64,000 nucleotides of DNA, taken from assembly GCA_003290165.1 (NCBI GenBank), contig QNQO01000555.1, positions 1 to 64,000 of the forward strand, written 5' to 3'. This document shows positions 12,101-24,571 of this stretch, piece by piece (within the stretch, counting starts at the first letter, position 1; each line of letters starts with the position of its first letter). The position numbers and the translations under genes were made by a program. This stretch comes from Berberis thunbergii (Eukaryota; Streptophyta; Magnoliopsida; Ranunculales; Berberidaceae). The notes under the pieces are model-generated. The model was not told the DNA's origin and made no database searches. It worked only from the letters and a program-made list of their open reading frames with translations.

Positions 12101-12596
12101 AGAGAAAAAAAAACAGATTTCGAATAATCGAAATCGATCTCAATCGAGGGTCGATGAAACGAATCACATCACAGGAACGAAATCGATCATCTCTACATCT
12201 CAGAAAAAAAAAAACGAACGTACCTGGTGTCGATGAGAACGCCATCTCTTCTCCTCCGCTCCGTCTGTCGATCTCTCCGTCTCTATCAGTCTTGACTCTT
12301 GAAGTCTTGATCGATCGATCGATCGCTGCCTAGGGTTTCTGCGTTAGGGTTTCGGGTTTTTTTTTTGCTCTGACTCGGTCTGTGTGGGAGGAGGAAGAAT
12401 CGGGCAAAATTAAAGAATTTCGTAGTCAACAAATTTTGACTACCTTCGGAATCTGGCCGAGTCTGGACCGTGTCCAGGAATTTTGACCGTTGACCCCGTG
12501 TCCAATACGTGTCCAGCGCGTGTCGTACGCGAACCCGTGTCCAACACGTATTTGACGCGTGATTCGAGGGATTTTCGGAGAGTCGGTGCATCCTTG
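9139..12596 (-). mobile_element. hAT DNA transposon, 3458 bp, with TIRs and perfect 8-bp TSD
   Basis: The left end is CAAGGATGCACGGAC (9139); the right end, inverted, is CAAGGATGCACCGAC (to 12596). Both ends are flanked by CTCATCAC (9131-9138 and 12597-12604), a perfect 8-bp target duplication as hAT transposases make. Subterminal zones are packed with GGACACG/CGTGTCC words (9150-9205 and 12430-12560), as expected for transposase-binding repeats. The encoded transposase is on the minus strand. The insertion splits the Tat LTR, so it is younger than that element. Confidence 0.93.
9478..12245 (-). pseudogene. hAT transposase (BED finger, DUF659, C-terminal dimerisation), disrupted
   Basis: Cut-and-paste transposase. 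A short first exon (12224-12245, MAFSSTP, GTACG donor) joins exon 2 ending at 11753. Exon 2 encodes a BED-type finger (CNYCQKEYTGSLTRLKHHL) in its first 60 residues, then a DUF659/RNase-H-like core (VTIVCDGWTDYQRRPLINF, VVQVITDNAPVCKAAG, WTPWVVHTFNLAL). It meets a stop at 10310-10312. Beyond it, in another frame, VDRWEKNNTPLHCLAHSLNP ends at a donor near 10195, and a further exon (to 9478) carries the dimerisation region VWWVAHGTSAPNLLNIALKL and an acidic tail. A TAG at 9781-9783 interrupts the conserved segment after SSCCERN. Several interruptions make it unlikely to encode active enzyme, though ends and target duplication are perfect. Confidence 0.85.
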
Positions 12597-12604
12597 CTCA
12601 TCAC
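12597..12604 (+). repeat. hAT target-site duplication, right
   Basis: CTCATCAC, identical to 9131-9138. Confidence 0.9.
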
Positions 12605-13163
12605 AAAGACTAAGTATCTCGAGATCGGATCAACTTGCAAAACCCAAAAAGCGCGGACCCAATCATTAAAACACAAAAAGGGTTCGTCAGAACAAATCAT
12701 AGTCAGAGGCCCAAATCTAGGCTCGACAAAGATCTCCCTTAAACAGGAGGAAATTTACAGATAAAAAGAGTCGTGGAGGGAGTTACAGAGAACATCTCCC
12801 CTCATTGAGCCTCACATGCTTAATTCACACAGAGAATTAATAGCGACCACTATATAAGGTAAATGGAACATTTGGCAAATATATGCAATTTTAACTGAGT
12901 TCTTTATAGATTAATCTCCATCTCCAACAGAGTTACTGATTTAAGCATCAAAGTGCCTTTGGCCACCAAACGGGTGGTCTTTGGCAATCTAACCTTTGTT
13001 TTGCAGGTCAGATTCACAAGAGACCAGATTTGGCCACATCACTATTTTTCATAATATTTTATCGTGTGTTATATAATATCGACTATGTTTTAGACCCTTC
13101 ATTTCTTATTTGGTTTATCGTCTCAATCATGAGCACTGAAATTTTCTTATGGTTGCCAATTAG

Positions 13164-13263
13164 TAATTTATGGAGGACTACTTCTGAGGAAAAGAGGGAA
13201 TTGGAGCGTCTGGAAAAGCCCATGTGTAATGCAGTGCGGCGGGCCGCTGAGGTTCATCGACAG
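13164..13263 (+). pseudogene. MAP2: MetAP2 exon 3
   Basis: Acceptor ATTAG at 13159-13163, donor after CAG. Reads [20 protein letters not shown] and then [11 protein letters not shown], the start of the MetAP2 catalytic region. No lesion inside. Confidence 0.85.
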
Positions 13264-13415
13264 GTTGCATTTTGTTTTAGATTATGATTCCTCGTGCTTC
13301 ATAGCATTCCAATTTTTATTAATCAAGAATTTGTACATGGTTCTGGTCTATTTTCTATCCAGAGCATAGTTTAATCAATTAATGGTTCATAATTCATACT
13401 ATACAGACAAATTAA

Positions 13416-13580
<165 letters not shown>

Positions 13581-13661
13581 TAAGATATTTCTTGACTTTG
13601 CCTAACTGTCAGTGATGTCTAATGGTCTTTTTAGCTGCATATGTTACTGAATTATCTTTTA

Positions 13662-14002
13662 GGGTGTGTTTGGTTGCATGGAATCCTATGTCATGGGAAT
13701 TCATGAGGGGACCACTATATTTTATGCTAAATTGAAATATCCCTCCACTTTCACCATTTGGTTTTGTGATCAATGGTGGGAGTGAAAGTCTCATGAACAT
13801 GAGAATCACATGCCTTGGGGGGGCCAAGGAGTGGGATTCCCATGTTTATGGGACTTTCATTCCCACCATTGATCACAAAATCAAATGGTGGTCAAATGGT
13901 GGTCAAATGGTAAATATGGAGTTATATATTAATTTAGCCTAAAATGTAGTGGTCCCCTTATGAATTCCCATAACATAGGATTCCATGCAACCAAACACAC
14001 CC
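13662..14002 (+). mobile_element. PIF/Harbinger (Tourist-like) MITE, copy 1
   Basis: 341 bp with terminal inverted repeats GGGTGTGTTTGGTTGCATGG / CCATGCAACCAAACACACCC, flanked by TTA (13659-13661 and 14003-14005). Strong internal inverted symmetry over most of its length. Related to the copy at 16502-16830. Its right end lies 11 bp before MetAP2 exon 5. Confidence 0.9.
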
Positions 14003-14013
14003 TTAATTTCCAG

Positions 14014-14105
14014 GGTTGCAGCACACTGGACCCTGTGTTCTGGTGATAAAATTGTACTCCAGTATGATGACATCATGAAATTGGACTTTGGAACTCATGT
14101 TGATG
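14014..14105 (+). pseudogene. MAP2: MetAP2 exon 5 (active site His and Asp)
   Basis: Reads [20 protein letters not shown] and then [14 protein letters not shown] supplies the catalytic histidine, LDFG a metal-binding aspartate. The residue after AAHWT is Leu, where the family normally has Pro. Acceptor CAG at 14011-14013. Confidence 0.88.
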
Positions 14106-14228
14106 GTATCATCCCTTTTAATTATTTTTAAATTTCCAGCTAAGGCTGGTTTGACGTGTTTTTGTTGATATACTGAAGATTGCCTTTACAAACTAATCTT
14201 AACTTTTCCCTACTTATTCTTTTTCCAG

Positions 14229-14323
14229 GACACATAGTTGATTGTGCATTTAGTGTGGCATTCAATCTCATGTTTGATCCACTACTTGAGGCCACAAAAG
14301 AGGCTACTGATACTAGAATCAAG
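14229..14323 (+). pseudogene. MAP2: MetAP2 exon 6
   Basis: Reads [20 protein letters not shown] and then [17 protein letters not shown] carries the second metal-binding aspartate. Intact frame, GTAGC donor. Confidence 0.88.
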
Positions 14324-15093
14324 GTAGCACGTCGGTTCTCTAGACATAAACCTTACTATAAGTTGTTTTCACTACTTTAAAGCAATCTGCATCCATTTCA
14401 GCGGAAACTTGATTATACATTTTGCAACACTGAGTTCCTAGTGACAAATACAAAAAAAAAGGGAAAAAATGATGGGAAAATGGAAAAAACTTCTCCCACC
14501 TTGAAATTGAAGACGAACATATATATTATTTGTTCCGACCAACAAAAAAACATTTTCCACAACATGAGAATGAAAATCCTCATCAAATTCTTGTTCTCTA
14601 TCTGTTCCCTTTTCTTTGGAAAAAAAAAATCTTTTAAACAAACACAACTTAAACCCTAAAAGTTTCTAATTTTTTTTTCTTTTTCAAGGTGATTGACGCA
14701 ATGTGGAATCTTCCGAAAAATAGACTGTAGAATATGGGCACTTCACATATCTGAAATACATTTCACTTGTTAGTAAAGCACTTGTTGGATGGCTAGTTGG
14801 TGCTTAACCATTCCCCCTCCCCAAAACTTTAATAAACTCAATCACAAGGGACAATCTCCACATTTAATAAAATGTAAAGGGGTAGAATGTGAAATCGTGA
14901 TTCATGCTTGAGAGAAAATGGAGAACGAATAATGTGGGATACATGGTATTTAAGTTCCTAACTAGTGGAGAAGTAAAAATAGAAGTCGAGATGAGAAAGT
15001 AGTATGGGATTTAAGTTGTAGGAAACAATATAGAGATGACCTTTTGTTAGGGTAATTTTAACAAAAATATCTTATATATTTAGCAATCTCAAT
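14324..15093. other. Intron sequence
   Basis: AT-rich, no gene recognised. Confidence 0.5.
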
Positions 15094-15180
15094 TAAAATT
15101 ATAGTAAAGTATATTGGCATGTAACAAGCATGCACAAACTTATAGTAATGTATATTGGCATGTAACAAGCATGCACAAAC
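15094..15180 (+). repeat. Tandem duplication, about 41 bp unit, two copies
   Basis: TATATTGGCATGTAACAAGC followed by ATGCACAAACT occurs twice, about 41 bp apart (15110-15140 and 15151-15181). The second copy coincides with the proposed left end of the non-autonomous hAT element. Confidence 0.75.
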
Positions 15181-16130
15181 TCTCGGGAAAAAAACCCTGA
15201 GTTCAAGGCGGACACGTGGACGGTACACGTGCCCGACATGGTCGAAACTCGGCTGGGGACACGTCAATTTTTTTGTTGGTGGCTGGTTGCAAATAACACC
15301 TAACTTTAAATCTTCTTCTCCTGATCGATCAGTTGAAGGTTTGCTGAAGAAGAAAAAGAAAAGGAGAAGAAGAAGACTTTAGATAAATTTGTTTCATATC
15401 CATTTGCCTATTGGTTGTTGTCTACATAAGAAAAAGTGGAAGAAGAAGTGACTGACCTTGGAGGATAGATCGATCACTCGATTTGTGTGTGGTGCTCTTG
15501 CAATCACTGTTCCTTGAGAAGGTTCTGTTGTTACTTGCATGAACTCTAGTTTGCTTAATAAAAGGTTTGGTGATCCTGCTTTTATTTTTCTTCACATACT
15601 CTGTTTTTCTGTTTGGCTGATAGATGTTGGTTTTTTTAGCCATCCAAGGTACAATGCAACTCTGATGAATCCCTATTAAAATTTATCTCTATAATGCTTT
15701 TAATTGAAGATTTGTGCTGCAGATTGTTTGCTAATTGTATAATAAATTTGGTGCAGATTGTTGTCTTAATTCTTCTGGCAATACTAAGTGCACTTTTCTT
15801 TAGGAAGTGATATGTTCATATGAGTTATAAAAAAAAGGGAAATTCTAAATGTCGAGGGAAAGAGCGAGGTAAACGAGGTGGCGGGGGGTGAACCGTTCAC
15901 CCCCCTCGAGATGTTTTCCGCGCGCGCATCTCGAGGGGGGTGAACGGTTCACCCCCCGCCACCTCGTTTACCTCGCTGGTTTCCTCGCCCTTTCCCTCGA
16001 CACATAGAATCGCTCTAAAAAAAATAATAATAAATAGTAAGGTTTGCGTATCGCCTAGTCTTAGATTTTTGGAAATTGCTCGCAGTGTCGGGTCCATGTC
16101 TGATAGGACACGCGTGTCCGTGCATCCTTG
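15166..16130. mobile_element. Non-autonomous hAT element related to the one at 9.1 kb
   Basis: The right end GTCCGTGCATCCTTG (to 16130) is the inverse of the hAT terminus at 9139. The proposed left end CAAGCATGCACAAAC matches that terminus at 12 of 15 positions. Flanks GCATGTAA (15158-15165) and GCATGAAG (16131-16138) agree at 6 of 8 positions, consistent with an aged 8-bp target duplication. Subterminal CGGACACG/GTACACGTG words match the autonomous copy. No transposase is present. A palindromic foldback element is nested at 15842-16010. Confidence 0.6.
15842..16010. mobile_element. GC-rich foldback MITE, copy 1
   Basis: Starts ATTCTAAATGTCGAGGG and ends with the near-inverse CCCTCGACACATAGAAT. 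The inner arm (GTGAACCGTTCACCCCCC / GGGGGGTGAACGGTTCAC and CTCGAGATG / CATCTCGAG) pairs almost perfectly around a CGCGCGCG loop. The right arm is about a dozen bases longer than the left. Same termini as the element at 18471. Confidence 0.75.
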
Positions 16131-16498
16131 GCATGAAGCATCTACATTTTGAGCACCAATGAAGAAAAAACCAACTTAAATACTCTTGAATCCGCAAGCG
16201 ACCACTTAATGAATCTAAGTAAATCCCAATAACAAGATGACGCAAGCCTTAAATAGGAAAACTAACTACTCCCTAATAAAATTTTGGAAATTAGAAGCAA
16301 GTAGAACTAGGTACTTCTGAAATTGGAAATTCTAAGATTTAGGTGCAGTTGCTGCATGTGGTGAGGTGAACTGTTATGCTACTAGAGTAGACCTGTTGCT
16401 GTATAGCTTGTTGGCCGTTACTGTGATGATATGCGACCTCAAATACTTAAGTTTTCCATTGCTATATAAATTATGAAATGCATGTGGACATCTGAATC
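16131..16498. other. Intron sequence
   Basis: No gene recognised. Confidence 0.5.
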
Positions 16499-16501
16499 TT
16501 A

Positions 16502-16830
16502 GGGTGTGTTTGGTTGCATGGAATCCTATGTCATGGAAATTCATGATGGGACCACTATATTTTAGGCTAAATTGATATATCACTCCACATTTACCATTTG
16601 ACCACCATTTGATTTTGTGATCAATGGTGGGAATGGAAGTCCCATGAACATGGGAATCCCACTCCTTGGTCCTCCAAGGCATGTGATTCTCATGTTCATG
16701 GAACTTTCAATCCCACCATTGATCACAAAACCAAATGGTGGATGTGGAGTGATATATCAATTTAGCCTAAAATGTAGTGGTCCCCTCATGAATTCCCATG
16801 ACATAGGATTCCATGCAACCAAACACACCC
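16502..16830 (+). mobile_element. PIF/Harbinger (Tourist-like) MITE, copy 2
   Basis: 329 bp, same GGGTGTGTTTGGTTG termini as copy 1, flanked by TTA (16499-16501 and 16831-16833). Also largely self-complementary. Lies 43 bp upstream of MetAP2 exon 7. Confidence 0.9.
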
Positions 16831-16873
16831 TTAGTTAGTTGCTACACTTTGGACTCTACTATCTATTGTTTAG

Positions 16874-17014
<141 letters not shown>

Positions 17015-17327
17015 TGAGAAAATTTGTTGTTCTTAAACCTTATTATAACTTAGCCAAGACACCACAAAGGAAAGGCTACTATCCTTGTTTACTGCCTCAT
17101 TTTACGTTTCTTGGTAGCGCTGAAGAATTTCTAGTAGTTAGCTTTAACTGCCGTATTAGTTTGCATTAATTGTTTCAGTCTTGTAACTTGGCGTTACCTA
17201 GTATCATCTTTCCTGATGCATGTAATTGCCTCTCTCATACATTACATTTAGCGATGTTTATATTCTCTACTGTCGCATCATCTATTTTTATTTCTATTTA
17301 CATCTCAGCTTTTATCTTACATAATAA

Positions 17328-17503
<176 letters not shown>

Positions 17504-17577
17504 GTAAAATTTTGCTGCCTTAGTAGGATATTAAGTGTCGAGATTCAAGAGGACAATGAATACATATTATGGTTTGA

Positions 17578-18470
<893 letters not shown>

Positions 18471-18659
18471 TTCTAAATGTCGAGGAAACAGGCGAGGAAA
18501 TGGGCAAGGTCAGTGACGTGGCGGGGTGGAGACCGTCCACTCCGCTCGGGATGCGTGTACCAAAAACGATGGCACACATCCCGAGCGGAGTGGACGGTCT
18601 CCACCCCGCCACGTCGCTGACCTTGCCCATTTCCTCGCCTGTTTCCTCGACATTTAGAA
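18471..18659. mobile_element. GC-rich foldback MITE, copy 2 (near-perfect palindrome)
   Basis: 189 bp. The left arm from TTCTAAATGTCGAGG and the right arm to CCTCGACATTTAGAA are complementary over about 85 bp with only one or two mismatches, around a loop of roughly 20 bases. It is far richer in GC than its surroundings. It shares termini with the element at 15842 but differs in the middle. Confidence 0.85.
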
Positions 18660-20097
18660 TTCCTGCACAAGTATATATAGGTTTCCTGTGTCGAGTAAAG
18701 ATTTGCTTTTGAGTGCAAAGGCAGAAGGAAGTTGTTCAGAAGATCCAATTGTCTAGCAGGAACAAAAGTCAACACGTGTCAGTGATCTAAAACTGCAGAG
18801 TGGAAGGGCTTTCACGCAGCTTATAAAAGTTGCTCTAGAGTTCACATTAAAGTAAGATTTGGCACCTCCACGTCAGCTTTTGTCTTCCGTCCTAATGGTG
18901 GTCTCCTTTAAGCTCTTCACTGGCCCCTCAAAGTTCTATTTTAAAGATGCACACCAAATCTTAATATGATCATGAATTTTTACTCCAAAATTTTTTTTTC
19001 CTCTTGACCAAGAAAGTTGCTAGAGGTAGAGTTTGGCATCATGGAGAAAACCCCAATTAGACGGGGAGGGCATGCAAACGGAAAAATAATTATAGACAAC
19101 ATAATTTAAACAAGTTATGCTGCTTGAATCCAAAGATTGAAATAGTTTGCAAATGCTTTTCACGGTCTCTCGTTAAAATTTGATGTGAAAATGATACCAA
19201 ACAATCGAAGATTGCTTTAGGTGGAATCTTGGATTTGAAGGACATAAATAGTATGGTTTCGCATTAGTAGAGGATGTTACTAGAATGATAGCTTGGAGAG
19301 TTAACCCTTTTCACGATTAATCATACTAACCCATCCCGAGGATTATGTATTTCTCGAAGTTTTAAAGGGATTGTAGGCTTTTGAAAGTTTTCCGTTTCTC
19401 ACGATTAATCACACCAATACCCATCCCAAGAATTGTTGGAGGATTATAGGTTTCTCACGATTAATGATACCAAGACCTTTTGTGAACGTAGACGATCAAC
19501 CTTCCCTCCATGCTAGTCATGACACTTTTACCAAAGTTAATCTTGAAATCCTGTCGCGTCAACAAAGTTAACGTGTAATTTAGTTTCCCACCATGGTGCT
19601 CCCTATTATTAGCTTTAAAGCATGGACACTGAGAAAATTTTCAAAGTGTTTGTGTCGGACGTTGTTGGACACCGACACTCACACTTGGTCAGTGTGTCCG
19701 GAATGTTTGACTTAGTTGGACATTGTTATTTTAAAAACTTTTGTTTGCACATTTTAAAAGTAAGTGTAAAAAAAGCAAAATGCACCATGTTATGATAGGA
19801 GCATGTGCTCTTTTATGAACTCTTTAAAATGAAACAAGATGGCACCACAAGGAAGTGAAGACTTAGAATATGTGTATTCCAATATTAACTATAAAAAAGT
19901 CCGTGAACACCTTCATTGAGATTAGTATCTAGGATGTTGGAGGTTATGCATTTGGAAATTTAGGTGTAGTCTTGAAGTTGTGAATCTTTATCTTGATGAG
20001 CTGGATATGGAAGCGTGTTATTCACCGAGGGTGATAGCGGCATAATAGATGAAGATTAACTTTTTGAAGTTTGAGTATTAGGGTTATTGGGGTTCCT
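18660..20097. other. Intron sequence left of the pararetrovirus
   Basis: No gene recognised. TAAGATTTGG (18853) and CCAAATCTTA (to 18963) could bound a 111-bp MITE. The phrase TCACGATTAAT recurs at about 19312, 19399 and 19457, pointing to a diverged short tandem repeat. Confidence 0.4.
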
Positions 20098-20155
20098 TGT
20101 TTATTTCGTTTATGACTTGTGTTTGACAGTTGTAATTAACAAAGTTGGGCATATT
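20098..20155 (+). repeat. 58-bp host flank repeat, left copy
   Basis: Starts TGTTTATTTCGTTTATGACT and ends TTGGGCATATT. The same 58 bp appear at 37102-37159 on the other side of the viral array. A third, partial copy of about 35 bp (20169-20203) directly abuts viral copy A. Confidence 0.9.
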
Positions 20156-20168
20156 ACATCATGACTTA

Positions 20169-20203
20169 TGTTTATTTCGTTTATGACTTGTGTTTGACAG
20201 TTG
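20169..20203 (+). repeat. Partial third copy of the host flank repeat
   Basis: Repeats the first 35 bases of the flank repeat and ends in CAGTTG, where viral sequence begins; GTTGT is shared by host and virus at the join. Confidence 0.85.
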
Positions 20204-21997
20204 TTTAATACAAATTTTATTCTTGCAAATATGAACATTGGTTAACTTATAAGCTATTTGTAGCTTAGAATTATCAGTTGTGTAAAGACTTTGGGTTGTC
20301 TTTTTGAAGTATTGAGATGTGACAATTCCTTCTTGGAGGCAATTCATGTCTGCTCCAGAGTCAATCAGTGCAATAACTGATATGAGGGTTTGTCCATAGA
20401 TAAACAAATCTACCGCCACAAACCATTTTTGAATGGTGACTGTGTGAGGGATGACTTGTTTTTGGTTTAAGTTGTTGAGAAAATCAGCCTCTTTCTGTTT
20501 GGAAGAAGAGGGTTGTTGTGAAGAAGGAGCTTCTTCATCTTCTTTTTCAGAATAGGCTTGATATTGATTTTCTTGCAGGGTTTGGATTTGGATGTCCACC
20601 AAACTCTGATGTTGTTTTAAGAGATTAATTTTTTTCTTAAGGTTGTTGACTTCATACTGTAAGTCTGTTAGACTAACAGGAGAAGCTTTTGTGCGGGTTT
20701 GATTAAACCTGTTTATGATCTCTTTGTGATCATAATAGGATGTAATCACATCAGGAGGAGGCTTAGTTTGAGTGATTGAATTCTTTATATGTTGAAGATA
20801 TTCGGTCTTCGTTTGAGGATCATCAATTTTGTCAACAAAATCTAACAGTATTTGTGACTGTTTAGATTGAGATAACATATTGATTTTGGGTTTGGAAAGA
20901 TGGCACAAACATGCACCAGGAGTGCAATCACAAGATTGCTCAGATGAAGACGAAGAGTCAGATGAATAATTCAAGTTACCCATCTGTAACTCTGGTTCAG
21001 AGGATTCTGAGTCTGAATCAATCAGACAATTGAGAAACATATGTTTCATTTGTTTGGGTATGTCAAGGGCTTGAATCTTTTGGGCCGTTCTGCACTGTTT
21101 TGCATAATGGCCTGGTTGACCACACTTAAAGCAAACGGGCTTTGAAGTGGAGCCTTTCTTGAAGGGCTTGGGCTTATGAGTCCCATGCTTCTTGGGCTTG
21201 CTATAGTACTGTTCTAAGTTCTTAGCAGACTTTGGGCCATAAGGCTTTTTCTTCTTGAATTGTCGGTCTGGATGAGACCGATATTTTTGTTTTGAAGAAA
21301 GATGGGTTGGATATCTGAAATCATCAAACCCATATTGTTGGCAGAAGTCACCCAATTCATTGGGTCCATAAATGTGTTGTTTCTTTAATTGTTTCTTTAA
21401 TTTTAAATCATTACAAATTTGTAATGCACATTTATTTATAAATGCAATTAAATCACCAAAAGTGAGAAGTTCATACTGAATATCTCCACCATGTTGTTCT
21501 TGGAGTTTAGTACGAACTGTCTCAGCAAATATTTCAGGAAGTCCTGAAATAAACTTACGTTTCCAGAAAGGATTTGCAGCATCTGTCTGGAGCATTACTC
21601 GTTTTATAAAGATATCCTTATAATATCTAAAATGACTTAGAGTAGGGCATTTATGAGACATAAGCAAATCTTTTGCTTTACCTTGATATTCATTAGGATT
21701 TCCAATGAAATGCCTAAGAATACATTGAATTAAGGTAGGCACGCAATCAGGAACAAAGTTGCCTTCAATTTTAATGGGATGTCCATCTGGACCAATTTTT
21801 TGTGCAAATAGAATTTCTGTTTTTTCAGAGGTTGTGAGATAATTATCCCACCATCCTTTGAGTAATCCAGAAAATCCATTGATAATTGCCGAAGCAATTG
21901 TATGGTCATCCTTGCCTTCTGCTCGATGAGTGGATGCCATCATCACCATTTCTTGAGTTAGTTCAAGAACAACATCCTCAGAGAAGCCATCTATATT
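20200..21997 (-). pseudogene. Pararetrovirus copy A: capsid, zinc knuckle and partial protease
   Basis: A 596-aa open frame (20159-21949). It has the capsid core (GFSGLLKGWWDNYL), a basic linker, a CCHC knuckle (CFKCGQPGHYAKQC), an acidic Ser-rich stretch, a coiled coil, and the retroviral-type protease motif IDSGADMNC. Viral sequence ends at about 20203 inside the protease; the last residues of the frame are host DNA. RT and RNase H are absent from this copy. Confidence 0.9.
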
Positions 21998-24165
21998 CTA
22001 AATATAGAGTTCTTTTGGTGAAAAAGAACCAAATGTTTGAAGATTTCTTTCTTCAAACTGCATATCTGGAAATGATGGTCTAGGATAAAAATTCCTAGAC
22101 GTTGGCATAGGATTACGCCATTTTGGGGTTTTAGCTGCTTTCTTAGCATGGCGAATTGGATTAGCTTGATATGGTATATAATTGAGTCTATCCAATTCAG
22201 ACATAGGGTCAAAATCTGCACTGATATCAGATTCATGGTCAGACATGAACGGATTTGACAGTGTATTAATTTTGAGTCGTGAATCCAATTTTAAAGCTGC
22301 TAATTTAGCATCAATTTCTTTTAATAAATTTGAATTGCTAGAAGAAAAGGTGTTTGGCGCCAAAGGGTCAGGAATTTGAAAGAATACATTCTGTTTCTTC
22401 TTTTCCTGTTCTTTGCCTAGTTTTTCTTCTACTTGTTTTTTCTTCAGTTCATTAGTGACAAGTTGGTCTTGTACTAATTTTTCTCCTAATTCAGATAATA
22501 ATAAGTTAGTATAATTATTCAACAGAATAATTGTACTAACATAGCTCTCATCAGGATGTGCAAATGGAAAGGCTACATAATTATGATCTGAAACTTTGAA
22601 TTGAAGATCTACCAGAGGTGGTAGAACTGATTTAACTGATTTCTTATCTGGAGTTGTCCAGACTTTGGGTATTACATTTAATACATGGATTTGTGGGATG
22701 TGAACATTGAAATACCAATCTAAAAATGGTAAATTGGTCTTCAAATCTTCACAACATTCATAAAATGTTTTACTAAGTTCTTTTCTTTCAGACTCTGTTG
22801 TCTGAGCTTGGAACTTAGCTCTTCTTTCATCATTTTCTGGAGACAAGAAGTCTCGTTTGATATGTTCTTTGTCAAGTTTGAAGGGTGTTGTTAAACATTG
22901 GACCCTGGGAATCTGAAACTCCATTTCAGATTGAGTGGGAGATTGATTTGCTTCAGTTTGATTATAAATTGGTTGTGGGATTTGAGGATAATTAGGATTC
23001 GTCCTAATATTCCTAAATTGAAGATGATGAATTTCTTCAGGAGTGGAAGCTCTAGAAGGTATCCTAGTTGGAGCAGTTCTGAATGAAGATTCAGATCTTT
23101 GTCCAGATTCAAACTTAGAAGGATCAAGAGTAGTTACTCTAGAATCATTGAATCTGAGTTCAACAGATCCATCAGGAAAAGATAGGATCCTGTCAATTTG
23201 ACTTGGAGGAAGTTTCTTTGGTTGTGAAACTCCTTTAATGATCCATGATTCAGGAAGTGTAACCTGATCCCATTGAATCGTTTTGGGTACGATTACATTG
23301 GTCTTCTGGTCATTGATTTCAAAGAGGATTGTGTGTCCTTTTTCATCAGACTGCAAGGCACGAGGCCTCCATTGAGTTTTCATTGCTCTGTAAGTGATCT
23401 TGTAGATCAGAGCAAAGGGTTCAGCACCTTCAGCCATGTCGAAGCTAGAGGTCTGAAGATTGAGAGTGAGTGTCTCAAGGATGTGTGGATCACAAAGAGA
23501 CAGAGAAATTAGGGTAACAGTTAAAATAAACTGGACCCATTGAGAGTGAAGACTTTGCAATTTCAAGCAGAGAATCATTGAACTTGTTGTGTCTACAGTC
23601 GCGAAGCGCAACTAAGGCACACGTGTCAAGTCCTAACCTGGTTAGAGGTTTAAGGGCTATTTGAATTAATCCTAAGTGGATATATTTATATTTATCTTTA
23701 ATTAAAGATTGGATTGTTTGAAAATTGAGGAGTTGTTTTGAATCTAAAGATTTATTTATTGGTATTGTCTGTTCAACAACACTGATTAAATCTTTAGTTT
23801 TTTGGGAAAATATTGATTGAGATATTTGGTAAATATCTTTTTGGGGTATTACTGGTATGGACTAGTTTTGTAAATCTTGTTCTACTTCAGAAATTCTACC
23901 TTCCATTTTGGTCGGTAAACTGTTTGACCTAAAACTAGAATTTCTGGAAAATCTTGAAAACATAAACATATTTCAAATTGCTTGAAGGTTTGGGAGGAAC
24001 ACTATCTATGGACCACCTACACCTGAAACACCTAGATGGGACCACCTAACCAAGATCACTAGCTGCGCTACCATCGCGACTTACTGGGGATCCTAGGCTC
24101 CTAACGGCTGACCAACATCTATCCGGCTTACCAACGGTATCAAAGGCTGACCGAGATCAGCCAAA
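21998..24165 (-). pseudogene. Pararetrovirus copy A: movement protein and capsid N-terminal part
   Basis: Minus strand. The movement-protein region lies at about 23.95-23.4 kb (30K-type, with LIQIALKPLTRLGLD and VALRDCRHNKF), followed by a long open stretch (537 aa, 21998-23611) leading into the capsid. Breaks seen: a TAG at 23862-23864, a two-base deletion near 23497 relative to copy C, and a TAG at 21998-22000. The copy stops near 24165, about 50 bp past the position equal to the primer-binding site, where it meets copy B head to head. Confidence 0.85.
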
Positions 24166-24571
24166 AATATGTGTTTGATGATTTCAGATATCCAACCCAT
24201 CTTTCTTCAAAACAAAAATATCGGTCTCATCCAGCCCGACAATTAAAGAAGAAAAAGCCCTATGGCCCAAAGCCTGCTAAGAACTTAGAACAGTACTATA
24301 GCAAGCCCAAGAAGCATAGGACTCATAAGCCCAAGCCCTTCAAGAAAGGCTCCACTTCAAAGCCCGTTTAGTGTGGTCAACCAGGCCATTATGCAAAACA
24401 GTGCAGAACGACCCAAAAGATTCAAGCCCTTGACATACCCAAACAAATGAAACATATGTTTCTCAATTGTCTGATTGATTCAGACTCAGAATCCTCTGAA
24501 CCAGAGTTACAGATGGGTAACTTGAATTATTCTCATCTGAGCAATCTTGTGATTGCACTCCTGGTGCATGT
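24166..24571 (+). pseudogene. Pararetrovirus copy B: truncated capsid C-terminus
   Basis: Begins abruptly at about 24170 in the basic region before the zinc knuckle. A stop at 24369-24371 coincides with a small deletion that removes the first half of the CCHC knuckle, and a 16-bp deletion near 24533 in the Ser-rich stretch shifts the frame. Confidence 0.85.

Larger units (their letters stand above)
8770..13041 (+). mobile_element. 3' LTR of Tat-like retrotransposon 1, split by a hAT insertion
   Basis: The left part is 8770-9138 and the right part 12605-13041. The right end has the Tat-type LTR signature also seen at 44.9 and 46.2 kb: GATTTAAGCATCAAAGTGCC, then a CCACCAAACGGGTGG block, ending TTGGCCACATCA at 13041. 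The left boundary is approximate. Internal pol is missing, so only the 3' part of the element remains. Confidence 0.6.

Noticed and set aside
20169..20203. Viral protease frame continuing to 20159
   Set aside because: The last residues of the open frame come from host flank DNA, not from virus.
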